64,000 nt of DNA, from positions 115,412 through 179,411 of the forward strand of contig NZ_BHYK01000009.1 in the NCBI RefSeq assembly GCF_003865095.1, given 5' to 3'. Of the stretch, positions 26,445-35,316 are shown in pieces (position 1 is the first letter of the stretch; every line of letters starts with the position of its first letter). The position numbers were made by a program, and so were the translations under genes. Under the pieces are notes generated by a model. That model did no database searches. It worked only from the letters and a program-made list of their open reading frames with translations, and had not been told where the DNA came from. The stretch is from Clostridium tagluense. Lineage in GTDB: Bacteria > Bacillota > Clostridia > Clostridiales > Clostridiaceae.

Positions 26445-26937
26445 TAAATTATCCCCCCATATTTCTTTTAGTGTATAAATAAATTTTAGTAATAAATTAG
26501 TACATTACAATTTACATGATTTTGTAAACGTTTTGTAATGATAATTATATACTAAGTTTATCAGTAAATCCATAAAATTGAAACAACAAATAATTGTTAA
26601 GTCAGAAAATTACGAAAATAGCTTAACTGTAATTATGTTGAAAATTTGACATGTAAATTAATTGTATGTATAATTAGTAAAAACTAAAATATTATAGTAA
26701 TTTTAAATTTTATTATGACCTATGTTATGTTGATCATATAAATAATTTAAGGATGTGAAAAAATGTATAACTTAAAGTTTACATTATGTAGTAGGAGCTC
26801 TAAGCAAAGACTATTTTAATGTTAAGTCTACAATTTTGCTTAGAGTAATTAGATATAGTAGATAAAATGGGCTTAACATATAGTAGTTTTTGCGCTTAAT
26901 TCATAGTTATATTATGGAATTAAAGGAGCGTATAGGA
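26445..26937. other. Intergenic region with a leader-like mini-ORF and hairpin
   Basis: About 490 bases between divergent genes. At 26763-26819 a frame of 18 codons (MYNLKFTLCSRSSKQRLF) follows AAGGATGTGAAAA. Its 3' half overlaps the left arm of a hairpin: CTCTAAGCAAA at 26798-26808 pairs with TTTGCTTAGAG at 26835-26845. TTTGCTTAGAG recurs at about 27338. The arrangement resembles a leader, but no terminator or anti-terminator alternative can be drawn with confidence. Confidence 0.35.
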
Positions 26938-27213
26938 ATGAAATATGTTAAAGCAGAAAATATCTTACCAGAACATGTAATAGAAATTATTCAAAGTTAT
27001 ATAGATGGGGGGTATTTATATATCCCTAGAAAAAAAGGTAATGAGAAGCTTTGGGGAGAAAATAGCGGAGCCAAAAGTTCCTTAAAGGCTAGGAATGTTG
27101 AAATATATGAGAAATTTACATATGGATTTAGCGTAGAGGAGCTATGCTCTGAATATTACCTTTCCGAGAGTAGTATAAGAAGAGCAATAAGAAGTGAAAA
27201 ATTAGCTAGTTAA
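26938..27213 (+). CDS. CD3324-family HTH protein
   Basis: ATG 26938 is chosen because AAAGGAG lies nine bases upstream. The 91-residue protein begins MKYVKAENILPEHVIEIIQS, has YIPRKKGNEKLWGE, and a C-terminal HTH (FSVEELCSEYYLSESSIRRA). This is the CD3324 family common in clostridia, similar to Mor-type transcription regulators. It stands alone with its own terminator. Targets unknown. Confidence 0.85.
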   Translation: MKYVKAENILPEHVIEIIQSYIDGGYLYIPRKKGNEKLWGENSGAKSSLKARNVEIYEKFTYGFSVEELCSEYYLSESSIRRAIRSEKLAS

Positions 27214-27215
27214 AA

Positions 27216-27252
27216 ATAAACCCAACAGGGGATAACTCTGCTGGGTTTATTT
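27216..27252 (+). terminator. Terminator of the CD3324-family gene
   Basis: AATAAACCCAACAG pairs with CTGCTGGGTTTATTT around a GGGATAACT loop, three bases after the stop codon. Confidence 0.85.
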
Positions 27253-27456
27253 ACGTGCCGTAATTAGATTAGTATAAGTCAAGTTCTATACAGAAGCATT
27301 TATGAACGTGAAAAGAACATAGTACTAGGGTATAATTTTGCTTAGAGAATTACTGAATTTATAGTCAAGACGCATACACATATATCATATAGGACTATGT
27401 GCTGTAAGTAATGAGACGGGTTTTTATGCAAGACAAAATAGAAGGGGGAAATAATT

Positions 27457-29103
27457 TTGAAAAAGTACTTTTATGAAATAAAATTTTTTATTTTTATGAG
27501 AATTTTATGTGATGGGATTATGGCATTATCTGTTGCAGCACTACCAGCACTGCAAAAAAAATTATTTGATTTAATAACAGGAAAAGTAATAAACACAAAT
27601 TCTTTTCTTACAATTGTAGTCATATACGTTATATGTTTATTAGGCGCCGTAATATTTTGCTATTTTTCGATGATTTTTAGTTGGAAAGCCGGTTTAAATT
27701 TTGAACAATCATTAAAAAGTGATTTTTTCAAATCAATTTTTAGCTCTAGGTATGAGAATTTTTCAGCAAAAGATGCGGGTGAATATATTTCAATTCAAGG
27801 AAATGATATAACTGCACTTGACCAAGATTACTTAACACCACTTATAGATATAATACAAGCTGCTAATAAAATTATAATTTTTGGTGTTTTCTTATTTGTA
27901 AATGTAGATTGGAGAATTTCAACTGTAATACTTTTAGGATCTATACTTACAATAATGATTCCAAAGTGGGCTTCGAAACCATTAGCTACTAAAAGAAATG
28001 CTTATTTAAATCAAATGGGTGTTTATGTTTCAAAGATTAAAGATTTTCTTGAAGGATTTAAAGTTATTCAAAGCAGAACAAGAAAAAGTATTAATAGAGA
28101 ACATGAAAAAGCATTAGTTACCACAAAAAATATGAGATTTGAATATGGCAAATTTAAATGCTTGACAATGGCTTTAGAACATCTTAGCTTAAGTTGTGTA
28201 AGTGCAATTGCGTTTATAATTGTATCAATTTTACTATTAAAGCATGAAATAACAATTGGTACATGTTTAGCAGCTTTTGGTTATATCAATGTTTTTATTG
28301 AACCTATTAACGACTTTATGTATGATCTTAACTCTGTTAGTTCTTTAAAAATGACAAAAGAAAAGGTACTTTCTTATCTAAAAGAAGTACCAAATGATGA
28401 ATTAAAAGTTAAGAAGCAATTTAATAGTGATATTGTATTTGATAATGTAGCTTTTGAGTATAATAACTTTTCGTTATCAGGTGTTAGCTGTAGATTTGAA
28501 AAAGGCAAAAAATATGCATTAATTGGCCATAATGGATCAGGAAAATCAACTTTAATTAACATGCTTATGTCGTATATGACGGAAGCTTCTGGTACCATTA
28601 AAATTGATGGAGAAAATATAAGTTCTTTAGATACTGCTCAAATTATGTATTGTCTTAATCAAAATGAACATATATTTTCTGATGATTTTATGAATAATGC
28701 TACAGTATTTTCTTCTTATTCAGAATCAGACGTAAATAAAGTCACTGATAATTTGAAAATGAAAATAGTTGATGTTGTTAAATCCCAAAATAATTCACAG
28801 CAGTTAAGTGGTGGTGAAAAACAAGTTTTAGGAATCATAAGAATGCTTACAGCAAATACAGAAATATGTCTTATGGATGAGCCTTTTTCAGCCATTGATG
28901 TAAAGACAACTGAATTATTAGAAAATACTCTTCTTAATATTGAAGAAAAAACAATTATTATGGTTACTCATAAACTATCAAAAAATTTAGATAAATTCGA
29001 TGAAGTAATTCTAATGGATAGTGGAAAAATTGTACAAAAGGGTACATTTGAAGAGATTTCTAAAACTGAGGAATATAAAAAGATACAAATGGTGCAGGCA
29101 TAG
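27457..29103 (+). CDS. ABC exporter (fused membrane and ATPase domains)
   Basis: TTG 27457 follows GAAGGGGGAAA. The 548-residue protein has an N-terminal membrane domain with about six helices (to residue 300) and an ATPase with Walker A GHNGSGKS, signature QLSGGEKQVLGIIRM, Walker B CLMDEPFSAID and H-loop VTHKLSKN. It resembles lantibiotic/peptide exporter-like ABC proteins and lies convergent to a two-component system (19 bases apart). No peptide substrate gene is visible. It probably exports a small molecule or peptide as a homodimer. Confidence 0.88.
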   Translation: MKKYFYEIKFFIFMRILCDGIMALSVAALPALQKKLFDLITGKVINTNSFLTIVVIYVICLLGAVIFCYFSMIFSWKAGLNFEQSLKSDFFKSIFSSRYENFSAKDAGEYISIQGNDITALDQDYLTPLIDIIQAANKIIIFGVFLFVNVDWRISTVILLGSILTIMIPKWASKPLATKRNAYLNQMGVYVSKIKDFLEGFKVIQSRTRKSINREHEKALVTTKNMRFEYGKFKCLTMALEHLSLSCVSAIAFIIVSILLLKHEITIGTCLAAFGYINVFIEPINDFMYDLNSVSSLKMTKEKVLSYLKEVPNDELKVKKQFNSDIVFDNVAFEYNNFSLSGVSCRFEKGKKYALIGHNGSGKSTLINMLMSYMTEASGTIKIDGENISSLDTAQIMYCLNQNEHIFSDDFMNNATVFSSYSESDVNKVTDNLKMKIVDVVKSQNNSQQLSGGEKQVLGIIRMLTANTEICLMDEPFSAIDVKTTELLENTLLNIEEKTIIMVTHKLSKNLDKFDEVILMDSGKIVQKGTFEEISKTEEYKKIQMVQA

Positions 29104-29121
29104 GCAAAAGCCGCTATTATC

Positions 29122-30495
29122 CTATTTGAAAATTGGAATCGCTATTGTTATCTCTGCACCACCAGTGACAGATGAGTTACCGATATGAAGGCTTCCACCA
29201 TGAAGGTTTACAAATGATTGGGTAATGTACAAACCTATCCCAAAATGAATTTTCGATGTTCGGCTACTATCGCCCATATAAAATTGTTTTGTGGCAGATT
29301 TGATATCCTCCCTTGAAAGACCTTTACCACTGTCTGTTGTAATGAAGTGGATTTCATTATCCAGGGATTTCACTTCAAAATAAATTTTTCCGCTATTAGG
29401 GGAATAATCCACCGCATTTGAAATGACATTCATAATGGCACGGTAAAGCAGAGACTTATCAACCATAATTGACCTAGGAAGATCAGTTTTAGTAAATTCA
29501 ATTTTAAGTTCCTTGGTATTTGCAAGTGCTTCAAGCTGATTGTGAATTATATTAATAAAATTTTCGGAATCTATCTTTTCTGGTTGTAAGAAAAGAGCTT
29601 TTTCTGAATTTGAAATTTCAATCAATGTTTTAATATACTTCTGGATTTGCCCAGTATTTTTTAAAATATAATCAGTATATTCTTGCTGCTCTTTATTTAA
29701 TCTTGAATCAAACAGTAATTCAGCATTTCCACTGATAATGGTTAATGGGGTTTTAAGGTCGTGGGCAAGAGCGGAAATCTGCTCTTTCTTTGCTTGTTCA
29801 AGATTCCATTGCTGTTTCAAAGACTTATTTAATTCTGTTTTCATCTCCGATATTGATAAAAGCACATCATTGAATTCTTTGATTCCTGAATATTTTATGT
29901 CAAAGTTCAAATCCTGTTTCTTAATTTTTTCAGTAGCTTGCAAAAGGGGCCTTAGATGTTTATTTAGATTCTTTGCATAAATAGTGGTAATGATTAAAAC
30001 AATGGAAAAATATAAGATTATAAAGGTTACAATCATAATGGTTTCCGGAGATAGAAAATGTTGATTTAAAAAATCAGACCTGTAGCTCATTTGAACATAG
30101 TATTGCAAAACACAAAAACCATCTTGCCTTTCAATAAAATAATAGCTTTTTTTACTCCCACTTTTAGGGTAAGTACCCTTAGCATATTCTGTTGCACTCA
30201 GTAAGGTCTGACCTTCTAAATTTGTTTTTACAACTTTATATTTTTTATCGAAAACAGCAAATTTACATCCATAGGGTATCATATTCTCTGTAATTTTTGG
30301 TGTTTTAGCAAGCAACGGTTTTGCTCGCCGCGCCAAATCCTCACTATAACTCGGTATAAGAATCACACCATTTCTTGTGCATAGATCTATAATTACCACA
30401 TATAGTCCGACGAAAAGAATAAATGCAACTCCTAAAGTTAATAGATACTTAAAAAAGACTATCTTTAGGGTAAAAGCTTTTTTCTTTATTTCCAT
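29122..30495 (-). CDS. Sensor histidine kinase (VanS-like class)
   Basis: ATG 30495 (MEIKKKAF) is preferred; it overlaps the response-regulator stop and follows GGGGGATAGG. Two membrane helices (about residues 12-35 and 165-190) flank an extracellular domain. A HAMP-like segment leads to the H-box ALAHDLKTPLTIISGNAELL, N-box VISNAVDYSP, and G-boxes DSGKGLS and FGIGLYI. It senses a signal outside the cell and phosphorylates the regulator encoded upstream. Confidence 0.9.
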   Translation of the reverse strand: MEIKKKAFTLKIVFFKYLLTLGVAFILFVGLYVVIIDLCTRNGVILIPSYSEDLARRAKPLLAKTPKITENMIPYGCKFAVFDKKYKVVKTNLEGQTLLSATEYAKGTYPKSGSKKSYYFIERQDGFCVLQYYVQMSYRSDFLNQHFLSPETIMIVTFIILYFSIVLIITTIYAKNLNKHLRPLLQATEKIKKQDLNFDIKYSGIKEFNDVLLSISEMKTELNKSLKQQWNLEQAKKEQISALAHDLKTPLTIISGNAELLFDSRLNKEQQEYTDYILKNTGQIQKYIKTLIEISNSEKALFLQPEKIDSENFINIIHNQLEALANTKELKIEFTKTDLPRSIMVDKSLLYRAIMNVISNAVDYSPNSGKIYFEVKSLDNEIHFITTDSGKGLSREDIKSATKQFYMGDSSRTSKIHFGIGLYITQSFVNLHGGSLHIGNSSVTGGAEITIAIPIFK

Positions 30496-31145
30496 TTGTA
30501 TCCTATCCCCCAAACAGTCTCAATGGGCAACAGTTCAAAAATAGCCAGCTTTGCCCTTATATTTTTAATATGTTCAGTAATAGCTGAACTATCGCTTTCA
30601 CCATCATACCCATAAACGGCTTCGTATATTTTATCCTTTGAAAAAACTTGTCCTTGATTTCTGGCAAGAAACTCGCAGATGTTATATTCACTTTTTGTTA
30701 AGGGAATTTTCTTATCATCCCCTAAAATTTCCTTGCCAGCTAAATCAAACTTTACTCCAGATACGCAAAGAGTACTTCGTTTTTCACGGTTTTCCCGCCT
30801 TAAGTAAGCATTTACTCTAGCTCTTAATTCCCCCACGCCAAATGGTTTCGTAATGTAATCATCAGCACCAATCCCTAAACCATACATGATATCTATTTCA
30901 GTGGTCTTTGCGGTAAGAAAAATAATTGGACAGTCCACAATGTCTCGAATATTTAGACAAAAAGTAAAGCCATCCATACCCGGCATCATAACATCCAGTA
31001 AAATCAAATCAAAGTTTATGAATTCGTTAGTTAAAATTTTTTCAGGATTTACAACTGTAGTTACTAAATGATTATCTTTCTGAAGAATATTTTTAATTAA
31101 AGCCAGAATATCTGGCTCATCATCAATAACCAAAATTTTTGCCAT
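30486..31145 (-). CDS. OmpR-family response regulator
   Basis: ATG 31145 (MAKILVID) lies eight bases after AAAGGAG; earlier starts overlap that site. The receiver domain has DDE acidic residues, phospho-acceptor LLDVMMPGMDG, and FLTAK and ITKPFG with the conserved Thr/Lys. The C-terminal winged helix reads PLTKSEYNICEFLARNQGQVFSKD in two blocks and ends GIGYKWK. It is co-transcribed with the histidine kinase, overlapping it by 10 bases, and with the membrane-anchored protein upstream. Confidence 0.92.
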   Translation of the reverse strand: MAKILVIDDEPDILALIKNILQKDNHLVTTVVNPEKILTNEFINFDLILLDVMMPGMDGFTFCLNIRDIVDCPIIFLTAKTTEIDIMYGLGIGADDYITKPFGVGELRARVNAYLRRENREKRSTLCVSGVKFDLAGKEILGDDKKIPLTKSEYNICEFLARNQGQVFSKDKIYEAVYGYDGESDSSAITEHIKNIRAKLAIFELLPIETVWGIGYKWK

Positions 31146-31240
31146 GTTCATCACTCCTTTCTGATGTCAATAAACAGTATAACGTCAAAATATTATCAAA
31201 TCAACTTATATTATCCATAATTTTCATAGCAAATTGTAGC

Positions 31241-31753
31241 TTATTCTGAATAAGCCTCTTTTTCATATGTAATTGCTGTTTTATCAGTAAACCCTGTTAT
31301 TGCCGGAATAGCTTTATAAAAGCTGTTATTGATTTGAACGGCAATGGCTTCTTTATTGTCCGTACCCTTTATTGAACAAACATTTTGAAAAGAAACAATA
31401 AACTTTGCATCTTTGGGAATATTCTCCATCATATCCTTTATAGTTAACGTGGCAGATGAATCAATTTCTTCTTGCGAAAGTATACAATTTTTTTTATCAA
31501 GAACTACCACTCGGTCAATAATTCCGTTCCATCCCCCAATTTTAGATTGATTCAATGAAACATTTGAAATTTGATAGGTTACTTCCTTATAACTGATTTG
31601 AGTAGCATTTTTAGCATTAACTTTGCAAACAATTTTATCTTTAATTTCATAGGTTCTTACTTTTTTAATTATTATATCTTTTGCAAAATACCCTATTACT
31701 AGTGTACAAAATAAAACTGTGAACAAAGGTATCAATATTTTTTTTATCTTCAT
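31241..31753 (-). CDS. Membrane-anchored extracytoplasmic protein upstream of the two-component system
   Basis: The 170-residue protein starts MKIKKILIPLFTVLFCTLVI, a signal-anchor helix, followed by an extracellular domain of about 145 residues with many beta strands (KVNAKNATQISYKEVTYQIS). AAGGAGAG precedes ATG 31753. There is a Cys in the helix but no clear lipobox. It heads the operon and could be the target or a co-sensor of the kinase. It resembles the DUF4825-type small proteins by layout only. Confidence 0.7.
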   Translation of the reverse strand: MKIKKILIPLFTVLFCTLVIGYFAKDIIIKKVRTYEIKDKIVCKVNAKNATQISYKEVTYQISNVSLNQSKIGGWNGIIDRVVVLDKKNCILSQEEIDSSATLTIKDMMENIPKDAKFIVSFQNVCSIKGTDNKEAIAVQINNSFYKAIPAITGFTDKTAITYEKEAYSE

Positions 31754-32028
31754 AATAATCTCTCCTTATTTATATGACTTTCTTCCTTTCGTTTGCTATA
31801 GTTTTATAATACTAGGTAATTATAAGGATTGTATAAGGAGTTCAAAAATTTTTCTTCAGTATTTATAGTTTCATCCATAAATCTGTTTAAATAGTCTATT
31901 ATAAGGCACTTCCTCTTTTTGAGTACAACGTTTTTAAACTACTATATATATTTTTCTTATGTCCTTATTGATTTAATATATTAGTAAATTAATAATACTT
32001 ATAAATTTTCATCATATGCTTCAAAATA

Positions 32029-32070
32029 ACCATTCAATATAATAAAAGTTATATTGAATGGTTTTGCTTT
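32029..32070. terminator. Isolated bidirectional terminator-like hairpin
   Basis: ACCATTCAATATAA and TTATATTGAATGGT pair perfectly around TAAAAG, followed by TTTGCTTTT. No gene ends directly before it on the + strand, so it may insulate the following gene or be left over from a lost one. Confidence 0.65.
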
Positions 32071-32137
32071 TACTTTAAATCACGCTTTTTTACTGATTTT
32101 ACATGTATTTTTTAAAGTTTTATGGTATACTTATAAA

Positions 32138-32195
32138 GTAAACATTATGTATACATGTATAAACTATCTATATACAAATGTATACCAATGTTTAC
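32138..32195. promoter_or_regulatory. Long imperfect inverted repeat, probable operator
   Basis: GTAAACATTATGTATACATG at 32138-32157 (extended by TATA) pairs with TATACAAATGTATACCAATG-TTTAC (32171-32195). Each arm holds a GTATAC-type palindrome, so four half sites are present. It lies 210 bases upstream of a gene whose product begins with a ribbon-helix-helix domain, which typically binds such repeats. Confidence 0.5.
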
Positions 32196-32404
32196 AATAA
32201 TGAATTTTATATAATATACTAAGTATTTTTCAATTATTAATATAAATAAATTATTGAACCCAAATATCCTAGCAATTATAGTGTTTATATAAATATTTTA
32301 GCAAGTAGTAGACGGATTCAACGTATAAATGTCATTTGATTACAAAAATATTAAATTTATTCTATTAATCATAGAAAATACTGGACTAAGAGAGGAAGCA
32401 GGAA

Positions 32405-33298
32405 ATGGATGCAATATTAAGCGTAAGAATAAGTGATGAATTAAAACAAAAGTTTAATGAATTGGCTCAAAGTGAAGGTATAAATAATAAGGAACTCATG
32501 GAGCAAGTAGTTAAATACTACGAATTAAATAGAGCAAGAGAAGAAGACAGTAATATGTCCGAGGATATAAAGGAGTTACAAACAATAACCAGTAGAATGG
32601 CGGATATATACATAAACATAGTAGAAAGAAATAATATTAAAGCCTTAGAAGTAAAAAATATTCATAGAAATGAGCTAGTAGATAAGAATAACGACCTTCA
32701 AAAACTAAAAGAAGCGATTAACGTGTTAAAAGAAGAGAATAAAAAAATAAACACTCTGGAAAAAGACTTATCAGATGCAAAGCATATAAGTAAAGACCTA
32801 CAAGAAAGTATTAAGAGTTCAAAAACCCTTAATAATATGCAGGAGGAAAAAATATTAAAGCTAACGGAAACCAATGAAAAATATATTAAGTACAGAGATG
32901 AAATTGTAAAACTTAAAACAGAGCAGGACAAATCAACAAATGAGAATATGCAATTGAAGAATGATTTAGCAAATAAAAATGATGAAGAAGATAGATTAAT
33001 AAAACAAATAGATGAGTTAAAGCAAATAAACAAAAGTAAAATAGGTGAACTTGAAATTAAAGCTAATCAAGATATTGAAATGCAGAGGGAAAGAACAAGT
33101 TTCCAAATGGACAAAGAAATTTTAAAATTAAAAGAGGAACAACAATTAAAAATACAGGAATTGCAAGAAAGCTTTAATGATAGAATTAATAAATTATTAA
33201 TAGAAAAAGAGGAAGTAGCGGAGAAATTTAAAAATATGATTATGCAAATGAATAAAAACAAAGATGAAACTGAACATATTGTTATTGAAAAGAAATAG
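32405..33298 (+). CDS. Ribbon-helix-helix DNA-binding protein with long coiled coil
   Basis: The 297-residue protein begins MDAILSVRISDELKQKFNEL, followed by INNKELMEQVVKYYEL, a ribbon-helix-helix module of about 45 residues. Residues 55-290 form an almost unbroken heptad-rich, Lys/Glu/Gln-rich coiled coil. This layout is like KfrA-type plasmid proteins and structural DNA-binding proteins; a replicative or segregation role is possible but unproven. AGAGGAAGCAGGAA precedes ATG 32405. It is the first gene of the long uniformly + strand region. Confidence 0.7.
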   Translation: MDAILSVRISDELKQKFNELAQSEGINNKELMEQVVKYYELNRAREEDSNMSEDIKELQTITSRMADIYINIVERNNIKALEVKNIHRNELVDKNNDLQKLKEAINVLKEENKKINTLEKDLSDAKHISKDLQESIKSSKTLNNMQEEKILKLTETNEKYIKYRDEIVKLKTEQDKSTNENMQLKNDLANKNDEEDRLIKQIDELKQINKSKIGELEIKANQDIEMQRERTSFQMDKEILKLKEEQQLKIQELQESFNDRINKLLIEKEEVAEKFKNMIMQMNKNKDETEHIVIEKK

Positions 33299-33348
33299 GG
33301 GTAAGTAATATATTGTAAATGATTTTATACCCCCCAAAAAATACAAAG

Positions 33349-33410
33349 CTAGTTTCTTATCTATCCATACCACACCTTAAGGAGTGGGCTTTCCACACAA
33401 ATATTGTAAT
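33349..33410 (+). repeat. Gene-border hairpin repeat B, first copy
   Basis: CTATCCATACCACACCTTAA-GGAGTGGGCTTTCCACACAA at 33361-33400 matches CTATCCATCCCACACCTAAA-GAGAGTGGGCTTTCCGCACAA at 47320-47360. Part can fold as CCACACC/GTGGG. The first copy abuts the truncated 5' end of a phosphotransferase gene, suggesting a recombination junction. Confidence 0.55.
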
Positions 33411-34115
33411 GAACCTGAGGAAGTAAATATGCCTTGGGGGATATACTATGCGGTTGCATTTAAAAAAGCATCTGGTAAACAATTAAATGAAATCCCTTTG
33501 ACAGATGATATTATCTTAGGATTAGGTAAAGCATTAGGGAAATTGCATAAACTAAGCAGTGAACATAAACCAGTAAATAATAAACGTAATGACTGGAAAG
33601 AAAAAATAGACTGGATGGAAGATGTATTAGCAGCTTTTCCAGATGAAACAGCTGCTAAAAGTGAGCTCTATATGCTTAAAGATTACTTTTTAAAGCTACT
33701 TACTACAAAAGAGAATTTTGGACTTATCCATTATGACTTTGAACCTGACAACGTATTTTATGATGAAGTTACGAAAAGCTATAACCCTATAGATTTTGAT
33801 GATGCAATGTATCATTGGTATGCACTGGATATTCAAATATCAATAGATGAAATTACAGAGGATATGCTAGAAGAACAAGTAGAATCCGCAATAAATCAAT
33901 TTATGAAAGGCTACCGCGACGAGTATAATATTTCCGATGGTATGCTTAAATTATTACCTATCTTCAGAAGATATAGTGATTTATATGGATATGTGCGATT
34001 GCTACGCTCTGTAGAAGAAAAATGGAATAATGAACCTGAATGGATGGTAAACTTAAGAATTCGCCTAGAGAATTTATTAAATAAAAGAAAATGTACATTT
34101 ACAAAGGCAATTTAA
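33384..34115 (+). CDS. Aminoglycoside phosphotransferase-like (APH) protein, N-terminally truncated
   Basis: The frame encodes the APH C-terminal lobe: LGKALGKLHKLS, then the catalytic FGLIHYDFEPDNVFYD (HxDxxxxN) and the metal site PIDFDDAMYHWYALD. The N-terminal lobe with the nucleotide-binding Lys is missing; full-length members have about 310-330 residues, here at most 243. The open frame starts inside repeat B. A start at ATG 33430 behind GAGGAAG would still give a translated fragment. Probably a non-functional cassette remnant. Confidence 0.75.
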   Translation: MGFPHKYCNEPEEVNMPWGIYYAVAFKKASGKQLNEIPLTDDIILGLGKALGKLHKLSSEHKPVNNKRNDWKEKIDWMEDVLAAFPDETAAKSELYMLKDYFLKLLTTKENFGLIHYDFEPDNVFYDEVTKSYNPIDFDDAMYHWYALDIQISIDEITEDMLEEQVESAINQFMKGYRDEYNISDGMLKLLPIFRRYSDLYGYVRLLRSVEEKWNNEPEWMVNLRIRLENLLNKRKCTFTKAI

Positions 34116-34149
34116 TTACTAAGGTTTCATAAGGAAGTGCTTTTATACG

Positions 34150-34269
34150 TCATTTACAGACGAAGATTTTTTACGCATTGCCATTGAGTTGGCGAAAAAA
34201 GCACGTAAAAAATGGGCGAGGATATCTAAAATTGTATATAGTGTTCTCAATGCATGCTTCGACAGTTAA
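34150..34269 (+). pseudogene. Deaminase N-terminal fragment
   Basis: A startless frame reads SFTDEDFLRIAIELAKKARK and then loses similarity before TAA. The text resembles the first helix of cytidine/deoxycytidylate or RibD/TadA-like deaminases. The zinc motifs are absent, so only the beginning survives. Confidence 0.4.
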
Positions 34270-34402
34270 GTGGAGGGAGTCCAAAACCTTGCTGTAATAA
34301 TATTTTAAATACAGGAAAAAGGAAAATCAAAGTAGTTGTTCCACTTATTCCAGAAGAGAGGGTTAAGGTTTTTCAAAATAATAAATTTATAAAAAATAGC
34401 TT

Positions 34403-34465
34403 TAACAAAATTAAATCATCACCGTTCACCTTGGGTGGACGGTATTTTTTATATAGTTACGAGCT
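34403..34465 (+). repeat. attC-like left half site
   Basis: TAACAAAAT is followed by ACCGTTCACCTTGGGTGGAC, a hairpin that runs into GGTATTTTTTATATAGTTACG. The same left-arm and insert text occurs at 45040-45090, 49698-49745 and 56765-56812. No matching right half is found close by. It could also end transcription. Confidence 0.5.
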
Positions 34466-34522
34466 AGGATATTGTAAATAATTACATATTAAATCAATAA
34501 TAGATGAAATACCATAAATAAA

Positions 34523-34551
34523 TACACATAAAATTAAAATAATGGTATAAT
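34523..34551 (+). promoter_or_regulatory. Possible SigA promoter of the integrase-like remnant
   Basis: TACACA at 34523-34528 and TATAAT at 34546-34551 are separated by 17 bases. The -35 match is weak (4 of 6); the -10 is perfect. Confidence 0.4.
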
Positions 34552-34573
34552 ATGTTTACGGCATGGCAATTAC

Positions 34574-34599
34574 TATTACAAGAACAAATGTTCTTGTAA
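34574..34599. promoter_or_regulatory. LexA-type SOS box within a perfect palindrome
   Basis: ATTACAAGAACA and TGTTCTTGTAAT form a perfect 12-bp inverted repeat with a 2-base spacer. Its core GAACAAATGTTC (34582-34593) matches the Gram-positive LexA/DinR site GAACNNNNGTTC exactly. It lies between the -10 element and the start of the integrase-like ORF, where bound LexA would block transcription. SOS control is a hallmark of integron integrase genes. Confidence 0.65.
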
Positions 34600-34619
34600 T
34601 ATAGAAAGAAGGTATTGCG

Positions 34620-34796
34620 ATGACTGTAAATGTACCAAAACATGAAAATGAATTAGCTGTATCATTCGATTATTCACAAGAAAGAATAGCTAAAGTTAAA
34701 AGTAGAAAAGGGCATAAATGGAATTTAAATGATAAAACATGGAATATACCTATTGGGGTGACAATTTATATGAAATCACCTAAAAGTAGTGGTTAG
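34620..34796 (+). pseudogene. N-terminal remnant of an integron-integrase-like tyrosine recombinase
   Basis: ATG 34620 follows AAAGAAGG and opens 58 codons. Residues 1-46 read MTVNVPKHENELAVSFDYSQ, then RIAKVKSRKGHKWNLNDKTW and NIPI. The pattern K-G-x-K-W...K-x-W-x-I-P is the N-terminal extension of clostridial tyrosine recombinases annotated as integron-integrase-like, from memory of the family. The frame then diverges and stops at TAG 34794, so the core-binding and catalytic domains (R-H-R-Y) are gone. It directly precedes the series of attC-like repeats and has a LexA box. A full integrase would need about 300 more residues. Confidence 0.5.
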
Positions 34797-35316
34797 TGTG
34801 TTAATAGAATTCGTGAAGGAATATATAAACAAATATTGGAAAATACAAACGTCACAATGGTGTAACTATTTTGAAAATGAAAATTATAACTTATCTCAAA
34901 TAGATGCAGAGATATATGATACAGTAAAACTATTTAATAAAGAAGTACAACCCATAGATAGAAAAAGCAAAATAGCTTCGTTACTAATGCAAAAGGATTT
35001 AGTAGATAAAGATCCTTTGGTATCAGAAATTAGAAATCGCATTGATAATTTAGATAATTATAGCGATAATATTTCCGAAGATATAAAAGCAGATAGATGT
35101 CAATATAAATTAGCTTTATCTTACAAAATGAAAGATGATGTTAAAAAGTTGATGAACACAAGAAATGATTTATCTAAACAAATGGGATTTGATTCTTATC
35201 CTGAGGTAGTATTAATAACAGAGGAGATAGATAAAGATAATTTAGTTCATTCCTTGAATGAATTTTTAGAAAGTAACCTACCTAAAGCTATTGAAATAAT
35301 AAAAAATATAATATAA
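34789..35316 (+). CDS. M3-type peptidase N-terminal fragment
   Basis: The 175-residue frame is helical and ends LSKQMGFDSYPEVVLITEEI, then LNEFLESNLPKAIEIIKNII before TAA. This resembles the N-terminal helical part of oligoendopeptidase-like M3/M2 peptidases; the HExxH zinc domain is absent. The start at GTG 34789 overlaps the end of the integrase remnant, and the junction looks like a recombination scar. Its stop lies at the left edge of the first complete attC-like site. Confidence 0.5.
   Translation: MVSVLIEFVKEYINKYWKIQTSQWCNYFENENYNLSQIDAEIYDTVKLFNKEVQPIDRKSKIASLLMQKDLVDKDPLVSEIRNRIDNLDNYSDNISEDIKADRCQYKLALSYKMKDDVKKLMNTRNDLSKQMGFDSYPEVVLITEEIDKDNLVHSLNEFLESNLPKAIEIIKNII

Larger units (their letters stand above)
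31754..32404. other. Large intergenic region before the coiled-coil gene
   Basis: About 650 bases without a gene. It holds the terminator at 32029-32070 and the inverted repeat at 32138-32195. The remaining sequence is AT-rich with no recognisable element. Confidence 0.5.

Noticed and set aside
34254..34481. 75-residue gene at the left half site
   Set aside because: It runs from a deaminase-like remnant through the attC-like left half; the C-terminal codons are the repeat itself, so it is probably not a gene.
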